This document shows positions 44,032 through 53,174 of a DNA stretch of 64,000 nucleotides, in pieces. The position numbers were made by a program, and so were the translations under genes. The notes beneath the pieces were generated by a model. It had not been told where the DNA came from and did not search any database. It was given only the letters and a program-made list of their open reading frames with translations. Positions within the stretch are counted from its first letter, which is position 1, and each line of letters starts with the position of its first letter. The stretch comes from Rhizocola hellebori (lineage in GTDB: Bacteria; Actinomycetota; Actinomycetes; Mycobacteriales; Micromonosporaceae), in NCBI RefSeq assembly GCF_016862955.1, contig NZ_BONY01000017.1, forward strand, positions 90,179 to 154,178. Direction: 5' to 3'.

Positions 44032-45398
44032 ACCCGCCACAGACCATGTTGCGCACCGTGGGTGCCGCCGCCTGCCTTGCCGCGCTGGGCCTGTGCGTCT
44101 GGTGGCTGGTCCATCCCCCGGCGTGGCAGGGCGCCTGGACGTGGTATGTCCTCATGGGTAGCGCCTGGGTCCTGTTCGCCTGCGGTGCATGGCTCGTGCG
44201 GGGCGTTCCCCGCAAAGCCGCGGTGGCGCTCATCATCCTTGGCGCGATCGGCCTGCCGCTAGCCGCCGGGTTCGCCCCGCCGCGTACCAGTGACGACCTT
44301 TACCGCTACATCTGGGACGGCCGGGTCCAGGCCGACGGCATCGGCCCGTATCGGTATGTGCCCGCCGCACCGGAACTTGTCCACCTGCGCGACGATTTCC
44401 TTTGGCCGCAGCATTCCACGTGGTGCGTGCCGGCGACAGCATCGCAAGGCCAGCCCGACGTCACGCAGGGATGCTCGCTGATCAACCGGCCCACCGTGCC
44501 CACCATCTACCCGCCGGTGGCTCAGGCGTTTTTCCTTGCCGTGCAGGCACTTTCCCCATCCGGCTCGCAAGAGGGGCCGATGCAGGTGGCGGCAGTGCTC
44601 GCCGTGCTCGCGGTAGCGATCCTGCTGGTGATCGTTCTTCCCAAAACCGGGGCCGATCCCAGGCTGGCCGCTCTGTGGGCGTGGTGTCCGCTGGTGGCGA
44701 TCGAGGCGGGCAACAACGCCCACCTGGATGTCATAAGCACATTGCTGACGGTGGCCGCGCTCCTGGTTGCCGGGCGGGCGGCAACATGGCGGGGTACCGC
44801 GGCCGGAGCCGCCTTGCTCGGACTGGCCATCGCCACCAAGATCATTCCGGTGGTGGCCGGACCCTCGATGCTGCGCCGCCGCCCGCTTCTGGTAGCCGGC
44901 ACCGCATTGCTCACCGTCATTCTGGTGTACCTGCCCCACGTTCTCGGCACCGGCGCCGGCGTGCTGGGCTACCTGCCCGACTACCTGACCGGCGAAGGCT
45001 ACGACACGGGCAGCCGCTTCGCACTGCTGCTGTTCCTGCCGTCATCGCTACGCCTGGGGACTGCCGTCGTCATCCTGGCAGCCACAGCGGCCTACGTGTT
45101 CTGGCACTCCGACCCGGATCGGCCCTGGCGTAGCGCCACCATCATGGCCGGGGTCATGCTTCTCGTGGCAACGCCGGGCTACTCGTGGTACACCATCCTG
45201 CTGGTCGCTCTGGCCGCCATGAGCGACCGGCCCGAATGGCTGGCCGTGGTCGCCGCCGGATACGTCGCGCAGTACTACGGCAACCTTCACCTGGAAATAC
45301 ACCAGTCACTGCAAATCGGTTACGGCGTCGCGGCACTGGTAGTGGTGGCCACGACACTGCTGCGCCAGCGTCCGCTGTGGAAGACACGCACGGCGTGA
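44028..45398 (+). CDS. GT87-like polyprenol-phosphate-dependent membrane mannosyltransferase (copy 2)
   Basis: A 456-residue polytopic membrane protein, paralogous to 16175-17536. It shares PPRTSDDLYRYIWDGRVQ, NRPTVPTIYPPVAQAFF, GNNAHLDV and GYVAQYYGNLHLEIHQ. The GTG at 44028 overlaps the MTA phosphorylase stop; an ATG at 44046 is an alternative. It is the last gene of operon copy 2, which lacks the oxidoreductase and small membrane protein of copy 1. Confidence 0.85.
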   Translation: MNPPQTMLRTVGAAACLAALGLCVWWLVHPPAWQGAWTWYVLMGSAWVLFACGAWLVRGVPRKAAVALIILGAIGLPLAAGFAPPRTSDDLYRYIWDGRVQADGIGPYRYVPAAPELVHLRDDFLWPQHSTWCVPATASQGQPDVTQGCSLINRPTVPTIYPPVAQAFFLAVQALSPSGSQEGPMQVAAVLAVLAVAILLVIVLPKTGADPRLAALWAWCPLVAIEAGNNAHLDVISTLLTVAALLVAGRAATWRGTAAGAALLGLAIATKIIPVVAGPSMLRRRPLLVAGTALLTVILVYLPHVLGTGAGVLGYLPDYLTGEGYDTGSRFALLLFLPSSLRLGTAVVILAATAAYVFWHSDPDRPWRSATIMAGVMLLVATPGYSWYTILLVALAAMSDRPEWLAVVAAGYVAQYYGNLHLEIHQSLQIGYGVAALVVVATTLLRQRPLWKTRTA

Positions 45399-45519
45399 AG
45401 AGGCCCACTTCGCTGCTGCACAGCCCCAGCCAACTCGATGTCACGACCGGCGCGGCGGTCGGCACTGCATCGTCACCGCCAACGTCACCCACGCCATCCA
45501 AGCTGTTGCGGCCCCCCGG

Positions 45520-46508
45520 TCAGGTCGCTGGGCGGCTGGTGGGTATGTCGAAGGCGGGGAACAGGCCCGCTTGGGGGAAGCCGGTGATCATCGCGATTGC
45601 GGCGTCGTTGGTGGTGCCGGTGATGTCGAAGACCATGATGCCGTACCCGTTGCAGGCCCCGCGGTTGTCGGGAAGGTATGCCGCCACGGCGGGCTGCCCG
45701 TTGGCGTGGATCGCGACCAGCTCGATGAGGTCGAGGCGCCCGTCGGCGGGCACGGTGGCGAAGAAGTCTGCGATGGCTTGCCTGCCGGCGAATTCGGCGC
45801 GTTCGGGTGGCATGCGCAAGATGGCGTCCTCGCGCAGCAATGCTGCCAGCGCCGGGATGTCGCGGGCGTGCCAGGCGGTGATGAAACGCTGCAGGATCTG
45901 CTGTTCGACTGGTTCGAGCGCCCTGCTGGGCCGGTGTGGTGCGGCCATGCCGGCGCGGGCTCGTTGCAGCAGTGAGTTGGCGGCGGCGACGGTGGTGTCC
46001 AGCTGTGCGGCGGTTTCGGCGGGGCTGAAGGTGAGCACGTCACGTAGTAGCAGCGCCGCGCGCTGGGTCGCGGGCAGTTGCTGCAACGCGGCGACGAACG
46101 CCAGCGCGACGCTGTCCCGAGAAACGGCGGCGGCGGCCGGTCGCCGTCGGCCGCGGTGAGCTGGTCGAGCAGCCGGTCGGGGTAGGGCTGCAGGTAGATG
46201 ATGTCTGAAGCGGCCACCGGCAGACCTGGCCTTGCGCGGATCATTTTGAGACATGTCGTGGTGGCGATCCGGTACAGCCAATGCCGCAGCGGGGCACGGC
46301 CGGCGAAGCCGCTCAGACCGCGCCACGCCAGCAGCTGGACTTCCTGCATCGCGTCGTCGGCGTCATCCAGCGAGCCGAGCATGCGGTAGCAGTGCACATG
46401 CAACGCCCGCCGGTGCGCGGCCAGCAGCGCGGCGAACGCTTCATGGTCGCCAGCCAGGGCCGCGGCGAGCAGGGCTGTTTCGCCGTCGACCGCTGCGTGC
46501 GTGCTCAC
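45520..46508 (-). pseudogene. ECF sigma factor with C-terminal SnoaL-like domain, frameshifted
   Basis: Starting at GTG 46508, sigma region 2 reads DGETALLAAALAGDHEAFAALLAAHRRALHVHCYRMLG and LDDADDAMQEVQLLAWRGL. After QLTAADGD the frame must shift within a (GGC)n run at 46125-46150 for region 4 to continue (AFVAALQQLPATQRAALLLRDVLTFSPAETAAQLDTTVAAANSLLQRAR). A SnoaL-like domain follows, including WHARDIPALAALLREDAILRMPPE. This is the layout of SigJ/SigG-type factors. The shift in a trinucleotide repeat could be slippage or a sequencing error. Confidence 0.78.
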
Positions 46509-46633
46509 AACGACACAGGTTAGCGCCAGACGGTGACAGCACCGATGAAAACCAGCCCTCTGGTGGATCAGACATGGTGAACGCGGCCAGCCCGGCCGCG
46601 CTCGATCCGTTGACCTGTGAGGGAGTGTGGAAC

Positions 46634-46984
46634 GTGACGGCACCATTCATGTGGTTTGATCTGGCCAGCGCCGACCCGGGCAAGACCGCCGGGTTCTACG
46701 GGGACCTGTTCGGCTGGTCCATCGCCGATGCCGGCGTCGGCGGCTACCGGTCGTTCATCGGCGGCGCGCAGCCGTGGGCCGGTATCACCGCGTCAGACGA
46801 CGCCGGGCAGTGGCTGCCCTACGTTGTCGTCGATGATCTGGACCAGGCAGCCAAGCAGGCAGTGGCGTTGGGCGCCACCGTGCTCGCCGGGCCAACCGAG
46901 GGCCCGGCGGGTACCTCGGTGCGCATCGCCGATCCTGGCGGGGCGCAGCTGGCGCTGTTCAAGCCGTTCTCGGCAGCGCCGTAG
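46634..46984 (+). CDS. VOC-fold (glyoxalase/bleomycin resistance-like) protein
   Basis: A 116-residue single VOC module pair: FMWFDLASADPGKTAGFYGDLFGWSI, then WLPYVVVDDLDQAAKQAVALGATVLAGPTEGPAGTSVRIADPGGAQLALFKP. GTG at 46634 has GAGGGAG eight bases upstream; an in-frame ATG at 46574 is possible but lacks a ribosome site. It is divergent from the broken ECF sigma gene. Its ligand is unknown. Confidence 0.8.
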   Translation: MTAPFMWFDLASADPGKTAGFYGDLFGWSIADAGVGGYRSFIGGAQPWAGITASDDAGQWLPYVVVDDLDQAAKQAVALGATVLAGPTEGPAGTSVRIADPGGAQLALFKPFSAAP

Positions 46985-47069
46985 CCGGGCCTGTGACAGT
47001 AATGCCGCGGCACGGGAGAGGCCTGGGCCGCGGCACACCACCCGGCAGCAAGCAAAAGGGGGGAATACC

Positions 47070-47387
47070 GTGACTGGGGAAGAGCTGTTCTGGGACCTGG
47101 CCGAGCCGCTGTGCGCGCAGGCTGCGGTGTCCCGGTCGACCATGATGGGGTACCCGTGCCTGCGCTACCACGGCAGGTTCTTTGCCTCGATCGACCGCAC
47201 CACGGGCGCGCTGCTGGTCAAACTTCCCCAAGACCGCGTCGCCGAACTGATCCGGCAGGGGCACGGGCAGCCGTTCGCCCCGGCCGGGCGCATGTTTCGC
47301 GAGTGGGTAGCCATCGACAAGCCGCAACGGCGCCGCTGGAACACCCTGATCGGCGAGGCAATCGACTTCGCCCAAACCGGCGGATAA
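47070..47387 (+). CDS. MmcQ/YjbR or TfoX-like small protein
   Basis: A 105-residue protein with the pattern DLAEPLCAQAAVSRSTMMGYPCLRYHGRFFASIDRTTGALLVKLPQDRVAELIRQG, then PAGRMFREWVAI. This is the fold shared by TfoX N-terminal and YjbR/MmcQ proteins. GTG at 47070 follows AAAAGGGGGG. No catalytic function is known for the family. Confidence 0.75.
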   Translation: MTGEELFWDLAEPLCAQAAVSRSTMMGYPCLRYHGRFFASIDRTTGALLVKLPQDRVAELIRQGHGQPFAPAGRMFREWVAIDKPQRRRWNTLIGEAIDFAQTGG

Positions 47388-47420
47388 CCCCCGTCGGTGG
47401 TCGCGCCCGGCCCTGACAGG

Positions 47421-47876
47421 ATGAAGACCATGGCCGTCGACGTGCTGACTGAGACTGTGATCGCCGCACCGTGCGAGCAGGTCGCCGCGTTCGCCGGTGA
47501 CCCCGGCAACGCTCCCCGCTGGTACGCCAACATCACCTCGGTGACCTGGCAGACCCCGCCCCCGCTCGCGGTCGGGTCGCGCATCGAGTTTGTGGCCCGG
47601 TTCCTTGGCCGCACCTTGCGCTACACCTACGAAGTCGCCGAGTTCGAGCCCGGCCGCAAGCTGGTGATGCGCACCAGCCAGGGCCCGTTTCCGATGGAAA
47701 CCACCTACGCCTTCATCCCCATCGACGCGGCCCACACCCGCATGACCTTGCGTAACCGTGGTGAACCTTCCGGTTTCGCCGCTGTCGCCGGGCGCGCGAT
47801 GGCCGCCGCGATGCGCCGCGCCAACACCAAGGATCTCGCCAGGCTCAAACACCTCCTCGAAACCGGCGAGGGGTGA
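47421..47876 (+). CDS. SRPBCC family protein
   Basis: A 151-residue START/SRPBCC-fold protein. The first strand is DVLTETVIAAPCEQVAAFAGDPGNAPRWY, followed by IEFVARFLGRTLRYTYEVAEFEPGRKLVMRTSQGPFPMETTY and a C-terminal helix (DLARLKHLLETGEG). Such proteins bind hydrophobic ligands. It sits 33 bp after the MmcQ-like gene and 85 bp before the YCII gene. Confidence 0.8.
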   Translation: MKTMAVDVLTETVIAAPCEQVAAFAGDPGNAPRWYANITSVTWQTPPPLAVGSRIEFVARFLGRTLRYTYEVAEFEPGRKLVMRTSQGPFPMETTYAFIPIDAAHTRMTLRNRGEPSGFAAVAGRAMAAAMRRANTKDLARLKHLLETGEG

Positions 47877-47961
47877 TCCTGTCCAAATCCGCGCGACAGC
47901 TCCGATCACCAGGCGAGGGACACGCCCATCCGGGGGCGGCACCACAAGAAAGAAGGCGACC

Positions 47962-48354
47962 ATGAAGTACCTGCTGATGATGAACCTGCGCCCCGACAAC
48001 GGAGGCGGGCAGCCGTGGACAGCGCAGGACATGCAGGCCAGCGGTCAACACATGCAGCAGATCTGGCAGGAACTGACCGACAACGGAGAGTTGATCGACA
48101 CCGGGAGGCTGGCCGGCCCACAAACCGCCAAGATCGTCATAAGCGACGGTGTCGACGCGCCGGTCGTCTCCGACGGCCCGTTCCCGGAAATGAAGGAATT
48201 CCTGGCGGGGTACTGGCTTATCGACGTCGACAGCGAACAACGCGCCATCGACATCGCCGCGCGCACCTCCGCCGGGCCAGGCCCAGGCGGGCAGCCCATG
48301 CGCCAGCCGATCGAAGTCCGCGCCATCATGAGCGGCGCGAAGCCGGAACTGTGA
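47962..48354 (+). CDS. YCII/DGPF-domain protein
   Basis: A 130-residue YCII-related protein. It starts MKYLLMMNLRPDNGG and has the diagnostic DGPFPEMKEFLAGYWLIDVDSEQRAIDIAA. The ATG at 47962 follows AGAAGG. DGPF proteins are encoded directly beside ECF42 sigma factors in actinobacteria. Its stop overlaps the sigma gene by 4 bp (GTGA). Confidence 0.88.
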   Translation: MKYLLMMNLRPDNGGGQPWTAQDMQASGQHMQQIWQELTDNGELIDTGRLAGPQTAKIVISDGVDAPVVSDGPFPEMKEFLAGYWLIDVDSEQRAIDIAARTSAGPGPGGQPMRQPIEVRAIMSGAKPEL

Positions 48355-49589
48355 CCCAGCCCGGCGCTGTCGAGGACCTGCTGCGCGAACTCGCGCCGCA
48401 GGTCCTCACCGCGCTCATCCGCCGCTACGGCGACTTCACCAATGCTGAAGACGCCGTCCAGGAAGCCCTCATCACCGCATCCCAGCAGTGGACTTCAGAC
48501 GGAATCCCCGCGCAGGCACGTAGCTGGCTCATCACGGTCGCAACCCGGCGCCTGATCGACATATGGCGTGCCGACACTGCCCGGCATCACCGTGAAACCC
48601 TTGCCGCACAGCAGGAAACAACAACACCCGAGCAGTCTTCCAATTTGGACGATTCACTGCCGCTGTTGTTCATGTGCTGCCACCCGGCCCTCACCCCGGC
48701 TTACGCGATCCCGCTGACTCTGCGGGCGGTCGGCGGCCTCACTACCGCCGAAATCGCCCGCGCTCTCCTGCTGCCCGAGGCGGCAATAGGCAAACGGATC
48801 AGCCGCGCCAAACAGCGCATCACCGAATCCGGAATGCCTCTGCAAATGCCAGCCACCAACGAAATACCGCAACGGCTGCGCAGCGTACTGCACATCCTCT
48901 ACCTGGTGTTCAACGAAGGCCACACCGCCACCACCGGACCAGCCGTATCCCGCGCAGACCTCACCGCCGAAGCAATCCGCCTGGCACGACTGCTTTACCA
49001 AGCCATGCCCGGCGAGCCCGAAGCCGCTGGCCTGCTCGCGCTCATGCTCCTGACCGAAGCCCGCCGACCCGCCCGTACCGGACCTCACGGCGAACTCATC
49101 CCGCTCGACGAGCAAGACCGAACCCGCTGGGACCAAGACCTCATCGCCGGAGGCACCGCACTCATCACCGCCGCACTGCGCCAACAGCGGGCAGGCTACT
49201 ACCAGCTACAGGCCGCCATCGCCGCCATCCACGACGAAGCCACCTCCACCGCTGACACCGACTGGCCACAAATCCTTGCCATATACGACCTTCTTGCCCG
49301 CATCTCCAACAACCCCATGATCCGGCTCAACCAAGCCATCGCCGCCGCCATGGTCCACGGCCCCGAAACCGGCCTGGCAATGCTCAGACTGTTGGAGACC
49401 GAACTAGCCGGAAACCACAGGCTGGACGCCGTCCGCGCCCACCTGCTCGACATGGCCGGCCGCCACGGCGAAGCCGCCGCCGGCTACACCGCAGCCGCAG
49501 CAAGAGTCACGAACGAAGCCGAGCAAAACTACCTCCATCGCCGCAGTGCCGCCGCCCAAGCAGCCGCGCGCGGGGATGCCAGCTGCTGA
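48351..49589 (+). CDS. ECF42-group sigma factor with C-terminal TPR-like extension
   Basis: A 412-residue sigma factor. Region 2 is VLTALIRRYGDFTNAEDAVQEALITASQQW, and region 4 is LTLRAVGGLTTAEIARALLLPEAAIGKRISRAKQRI. A C-terminal helical extension of about 200 residues begins RLRSVLHILYLVFNEGHTAT, the hallmark of the ECF42 group. The extension replaces an anti-sigma factor in this group. It is co-translated with the upstream YCII/DGPF gene, probably its own target. Confidence 0.9.
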   Translation: MTQPGAVEDLLRELAPQVLTALIRRYGDFTNAEDAVQEALITASQQWTSDGIPAQARSWLITVATRRLIDIWRADTARHHRETLAAQQETTTPEQSSNLDDSLPLLFMCCHPALTPAYAIPLTLRAVGGLTTAEIARALLLPEAAIGKRISRAKQRITESGMPLQMPATNEIPQRLRSVLHILYLVFNEGHTATTGPAVSRADLTAEAIRLARLLYQAMPGEPEAAGLLALMLLTEARRPARTGPHGELIPLDEQDRTRWDQDLIAGGTALITAALRQQRAGYYQLQAAIAAIHDEATSTADTDWPQILAIYDLLARISNNPMIRLNQAIAAAMVHGPETGLAMLRLLETELAGNHRLDAVRAHLLDMAGRHGEAAAGYTAAAARVTNEAEQNYLHRRSAAAQAAARGDASC

Positions 49590-49783
49590 TCGGGCAGCTA
49601 GCCTGCGGCTATTCGACCATCACTTCGCCAGCCACGTATTCCGGCCGTGCGCACAGATACGGACAGCTGCTGTTTGTCAGCTATCTGCCAGCATGTCGCT
49701 ACTGCGGGCGTGTAACGCCGGGTGGGCCTAGAGGCACTGAACGGGTGGCATCTACACCAGGTGAAGGAGCATCGATGGTTCGC

Positions 49784-49819
49784 GGTCCGGACAACGATTT
49801 CACCAATCGCAACACCACG
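49784..49819 (+). pseudogene. small fragment of a flavodoxin-like reductase gene
   Basis: The frame reads GPDNDFTNRNTT, matching GGPANDFTNRNTT near the C-terminus of the intact gene at 10172. The match is about 36 bp, with no recognisable homology on either side. It abuts the end of the anti-sigma gene. It is taken as a leftover of a deleted copy. Confidence 0.45.
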
Positions 49820-50047
49820 TTACCGGTGGAACTCGCGAAATGCTTCCAGCAGCCGGTCGCGTGCTTGGCCGCCGAGACTGTGCGGCGGCAGCGTTGCCAG
49901 GGTCTGCACGGTTTGGCGGATCTGGTCGAGGTAACGTTCGCAACCGTCGCATTCGGACAGATGCGCCGCGAACCGCTGCTGGGTAGCCTCGTCCAGGGCG
50001 CCCTCCAGATAGGCGGTCACCAGCTCCACGAACTCGTCGCAGTTCAT
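49820..50047 (-). CDS. zf-HC2 anti-sigma factor
   Basis: A 75-residue soluble anti-sigma factor. The zinc-binding motif reads MNCDEFVELVTAYLEGAL, then RFAAHLSECDGCERYL (His-x3-Cys-x2-Cys). It has no membrane anchor. The ATG at 50047 overlaps the sigma gene stop (ATGA). It should bind and hold the adjacent ECF sigma factor, releasing it on redox or other stress. Confidence 0.88.
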   Translation of the reverse strand: MNCDEFVELVTAYLEGALDEATQQRFAAHLSECDGCERYLDQIRQTVQTLATLPPHSLGGQARDRLLEAFREFHR

Positions 50048-50742
50048 CTCGCCTCTCCCCCGCCCGTCGACGGCCGGCCGAAGTATTCTTCCAGCCGCGC
50101 CCGGACCGCGGCACGCGCCCGGTGTAGCAGCACCCGTTGGTTCTGCGGGCTGACCTCCAGGATCTCGCAGACTTCGACGGCACTGTATCCGTGCATGTCC
50201 CGCAAGGTGAGCACCAGGCGCTGGCGCTGCGGCAGCTCGGCCACCGCCGCCTCGATGGTGTCGCGGACCTCGTGGGCTACGACGTCGGTCTCCGGCGACG
50301 GCCACACCATCGGGAACCTGCGCCAATGTCCCGGGTACGGCTCATCCGCGCTCTGGAAACGGCCCCTGTCCACAGTCGGCGCGGTGTCGTCTTCGGCCAG
50401 TGCGGGCCATGGCACGGTGCGGCTGTCTCTGGCCCGGTGCGCCTTGGCGATGTTGACCAGGATCCGGTACACCCAGGTGCGCAACGACGAGCGGCCCTCG
50501 AACCGGTCGATACCACGGATCACTGCCAGCCAGGTCTCTTGCACCACATCCTCGGCCGTCTGGTCACTGGACACGTATCCCCGCGCCACGCGCAGCATGG
50601 CCTGCGACCAGCCGTCCAGCAGCTCGGCGAACGCTTTCTCGTCGCCGCCGCGCAGCCGGCCGGCGAGTTCGGCATCGATCAGCGGCGCATCGGTCTGGAT
50701 CGCACCGCCGGGCGCAGCCTCCACCACCACCTCCACAGCCAC
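50044..50742 (-). CDS. ECF sigma factor paired with zf-HC2 anti-sigma
   Basis: A 232-residue ECF sigma factor. Region 2 is KAFAELLDGWSQAMLRVARGYVSSDQTAEDVVQETWLAVI, and region 4 is VAELPQRQRLVLTLRDMHGYSAVEVCEILEVSPQNQRVLLHRARAAVRARLEEYF. The loop between them is long. It overlaps its anti-sigma gene and is divergent from the 770-residue protein gene. It could activate that operon. Confidence 0.9.
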   Translation of the reverse strand: MAVEVVVEAAPGGAIQTDAPLIDAELAGRLRGGDEKAFAELLDGWSQAMLRVARGYVSSDQTAEDVVQETWLAVIRGIDRFEGRSSLRTWVYRILVNIAKAHRARDSRTVPWPALAEDDTAPTVDRGRFQSADEPYPGHWRRFPMVWPSPETDVVAHEVRDTIEAAVAELPQRQRLVLTLRDMHGYSAVEVCEILEVSPQNQRVLLHRARAAVRARLEEYFGRPSTGGGEAR

Positions 50743-50792
50743 TCAAGGTCACTGCCATCACACACTAGACCGGAGCACACGATGAAGAGGAA

Positions 50793-50807
50793 AACGGATA
50801 GTCCGTT
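50793..50807. promoter_or_regulatory. 6-bp inverted repeat between the ECF gene and the 770-residue gene
   Basis: The arms AACGGA (50793-50798) and TCCGTT (50802-50807) flank TAG. The repeat lies 51 bp from the sigma start and 55 bp from the divergent gene start. Short palindromes are common, so it is only a candidate site. Confidence 0.3.
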
Positions 50808-50861
50808 AGGCGGACAGCCACTCGACCCAGCTAACCGGACACCCTCGCTGAACCGTCGTCG

Positions 50862-53174
50862 TTGGACTTTGATGTGACTACGCAGCTTTCGCCGTTTCGC
50901 GACGCGTATGCGACGTTGACCGTCGCCGTCTATGAGCCGCTGATCCTTCGCTGGATCTCCGATTGGGCGCTGGGCACCTTCGCTTCAACGGTCGCTTGGC
51001 GCGCCCACAAGGGTGCCGCGGTCGCCCGGGTCCGGGGCAATCTTCCTACCGCCATGCGGGTCGGTGCCGCCCGCCGGTTCCTGGCTGTCGATCCTGTGCC
51101 TGAGGTGGCCGACACGCCCAGCCCGAGCGAATTCGCCGGATCCCGGGCGCTGCTGAAGAATCTGCGGTCCCGGCTGGCCAACGTGCGCGTCGCACCCACC
51201 GTGGTCAACCGGGCGCTGGGCTGGGTACCCCCAAATTTTGATTTTCACGGCACCCAGACCCGGCTGTTGCATGACATGACCGGCGCCGTCGATGCCTGGC
51301 TCAAGAGCCCGCAGGGCGCGCGGCTATCCGAGCGGCTGGCCAAGGCGATCGGCGACCGGATCTACGACTACCTGCCGCCGGGCTCGGTGGAGGAAGCGTT
51401 GTCGCCCATCGGCGTTGCCCACTTCTACCGGCAGCTGTACTTCCATCTCGACGAAGGCTACGGCCCGATCGAACAGGCGTTCACCGTGGCGCCACTGGAA
51501 ACCCTGGAGGTGTTGTACGAGTCGGTGCGCCGCCAGATCCACGAGGAGCAGATCGAGCTGGGCACCGAGCAGGTCAGCGAATCCGCGACCGAGGAGAAGA
51601 ACCTGGAGGAGGTCTCCGACAAGGTCTCCTCGCTGGTGCAGCGGGACAACTCGGTGGCCATGTCGGTCAACTCCTCCGGCGGCGCGGCAGGCATCTGGCA
51701 GGCCGGCGCATCGGCCAGCGCCAACATCAAGGCCAGCGCGCAGAACGGGCGGGAGGAAAGCACCCGCCGGCTCAAAGAGGTAACCACCAAGGCTTCCGAG
51801 CGGATCACCAAGTCCTTCAGTCTCAAGGTGCGTGACGTCACCGATGTCACCGCCACCAACCTGACCCGGCGGGTCATCCGCAACGACTCTCCCGAGCCGG
51901 TCAGCTACGGGCTGCGGCGGGTGCTACGCCGAGTGCGGGTCAAGGTTCAGGATCTGGGGCCACAGCTGGTGTGGCAGGTATACATCTGCGAGCCCGGCGC
52001 GGGCCTGGCACGCAGCCGCTTCGTGCACTTCCGCGAAGCGGACGAGATCGTGGTACCGGATGTGCCGCCCGGCTCGCCACCCCGCCCCCGCGGCGGCACT
52101 GACACCGGCAGCACCTCGGCCACCGTCTACCTGGACACCCCGCCCGGATTCCCGGTCAATCTGGCGGTCTTTCCCACCGTCGAAGTGGTGGTGACCCCAG
52201 GCCCGGGACGGCGGGTGACACAGCTGGCCATCGACTCGATCACCGACCTGGAAGGCGGCGGCAAGGACGACGCCGCACCCGCCCCGCTCAACGGCATCCA
52301 GTGGGACGAGAGCTGGGACGAAACATCGGGCACCTACAAGGTGAAGATCGGCGTCCATCAAGGTGACTCGGCCGCGGTCAACGTCAGCTACACCTACGGC
52401 TGGGAGCCCGACGGGCAGGCCATCGCCGACTGGAAGGCGCAGGTCGACGCGTTGCGCGCCGACCTGACCGAACGCTCCCAACAGGACAAGTTCGAAAGGG
52501 AGAAGGCGCTCATCACCGAGATGAGCAAGATCCGGCCCCGGCCCGCCAACGACCTGCGCCGGGAGGAACGCTACGAGGTGATGAACCGGATGGTCTCGCA
52601 GCTGTTCGCACGCGGCGACGACCCGTCCTACCCGGCCCCGATCGAGATCGAGTACTTCCACCGCTTCTTCGACATCGAAATGATGTTCACCTACACCCAC
52701 CCCAGCTGGTGGCGGCCGCGTTACGCCCCGGTGGCCACCGGATTGGGCCGGCCCGAGTACACCATCACCGCCGACAGCGAACCGGCACCCATGGGCGTCT
52801 CGCTGGGCTGGATGATCCAGGCCGACGGGGACAGCCGGCGCAACGAGTTCCTCAACAGCCCATGGGTGCGTGCCTGCCTGCCCATCCGGCCCGGCCGCGA
52901 ACGCGAGGCGATCGCCTGGCTGGCCAAGCACATCGAGGGCCAGCGCGGCTACGACCCTGGCAATGGGCCGCTGGCCGAAGTCCTGGCCGACATCGACCAA
53001 ACCCGGCGCTCACAACGGGCGGTCACCCCCACCGGACCCAACTACGTGGCCGTCGACTCGCCGGTAGGCGCCCCGTCGACACCACTGACCCCACAGGACG
53101 TCTACCCGATCATCGACGAGTTCGACGTGACCGTACCCACAGAGGGGTTCATCTATGACCGGCTTACCATCTAA
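50862..53174 (+). CDS. large protein of unknown function, first of a two-gene module
   Basis: A 770-residue soluble-looking protein with no signal peptide or membrane segment. The N-terminal part is helical. A polar helical stretch rich in glutamate and serine (about residues 215-250) is followed by a small-residue, glycine/alanine/serine stretch (SSGGAAGIWQAGASASANI, about 268-286) and a long charged helix. A beta-rich middle part and a C-terminal part with conserved-looking tryptophans (THPSWWRPRYAPV, GWMIQADGDSRRNEFLNSPWV) follow. I do not recognise the family. Start TTG 50862 or GTG 50874; no clear ribosome site, so leaderless translation is possible. Its end overlaps the PhoD-like gene by 20 bp. 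Confidence 0.75.
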   Translation: MDFDVTTQLSPFRDAYATLTVAVYEPLILRWISDWALGTFASTVAWRAHKGAAVARVRGNLPTAMRVGAARRFLAVDPVPEVADTPSPSEFAGSRALLKNLRSRLANVRVAPTVVNRALGWVPPNFDFHGTQTRLLHDMTGAVDAWLKSPQGARLSERLAKAIGDRIYDYLPPGSVEEALSPIGVAHFYRQLYFHLDEGYGPIEQAFTVAPLETLEVLYESVRRQIHEEQIELGTEQVSESATEEKNLEEVSDKVSSLVQRDNSVAMSVNSSGGAAGIWQAGASASANIKASAQNGREESTRRLKEVTTKASERITKSFSLKVRDVTDVTATNLTRRVIRNDSPEPVSYGLRRVLRRVRVKVQDLGPQLVWQVYICEPGAGLARSRFVHFREADEIVVPDVPPGSPPRPRGGTDTGSTSATVYLDTPPGFPVNLAVFPTVEVVVTPGPGRRVTQLAIDSITDLEGGGKDDAAPAPLNGIQWDESWDETSGTYKVKIGVHQGDSAAVNVSYTYGWEPDGQAIADWKAQVDALRADLTERSQQDKFEREKALITEMSKIRPRPANDLRREERYEVMNRMVSQLFARGDDPSYPAPIEIEYFHRFFDIEMMFTYTHPSWWRPRYAPVATGLGRPEYTITADSEPAPMGVSLGWMIQADGDSRRNEFLNSPWVRACLPIRPGREREAIAWLAKHIEGQRGYDPGNGPLAEVLADIDQTRRSQRAVTPTGPNYVAVDSPVGAPSTPLTPQDVYPIIDEFDVTVPTEGFIYDRLTI

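Noticed and set aside
49581..49599. Hairpin terminator at the end of the ECF42 gene
   Set aside because: The 6-bp arms overlap the stop codon and lack a T-run.
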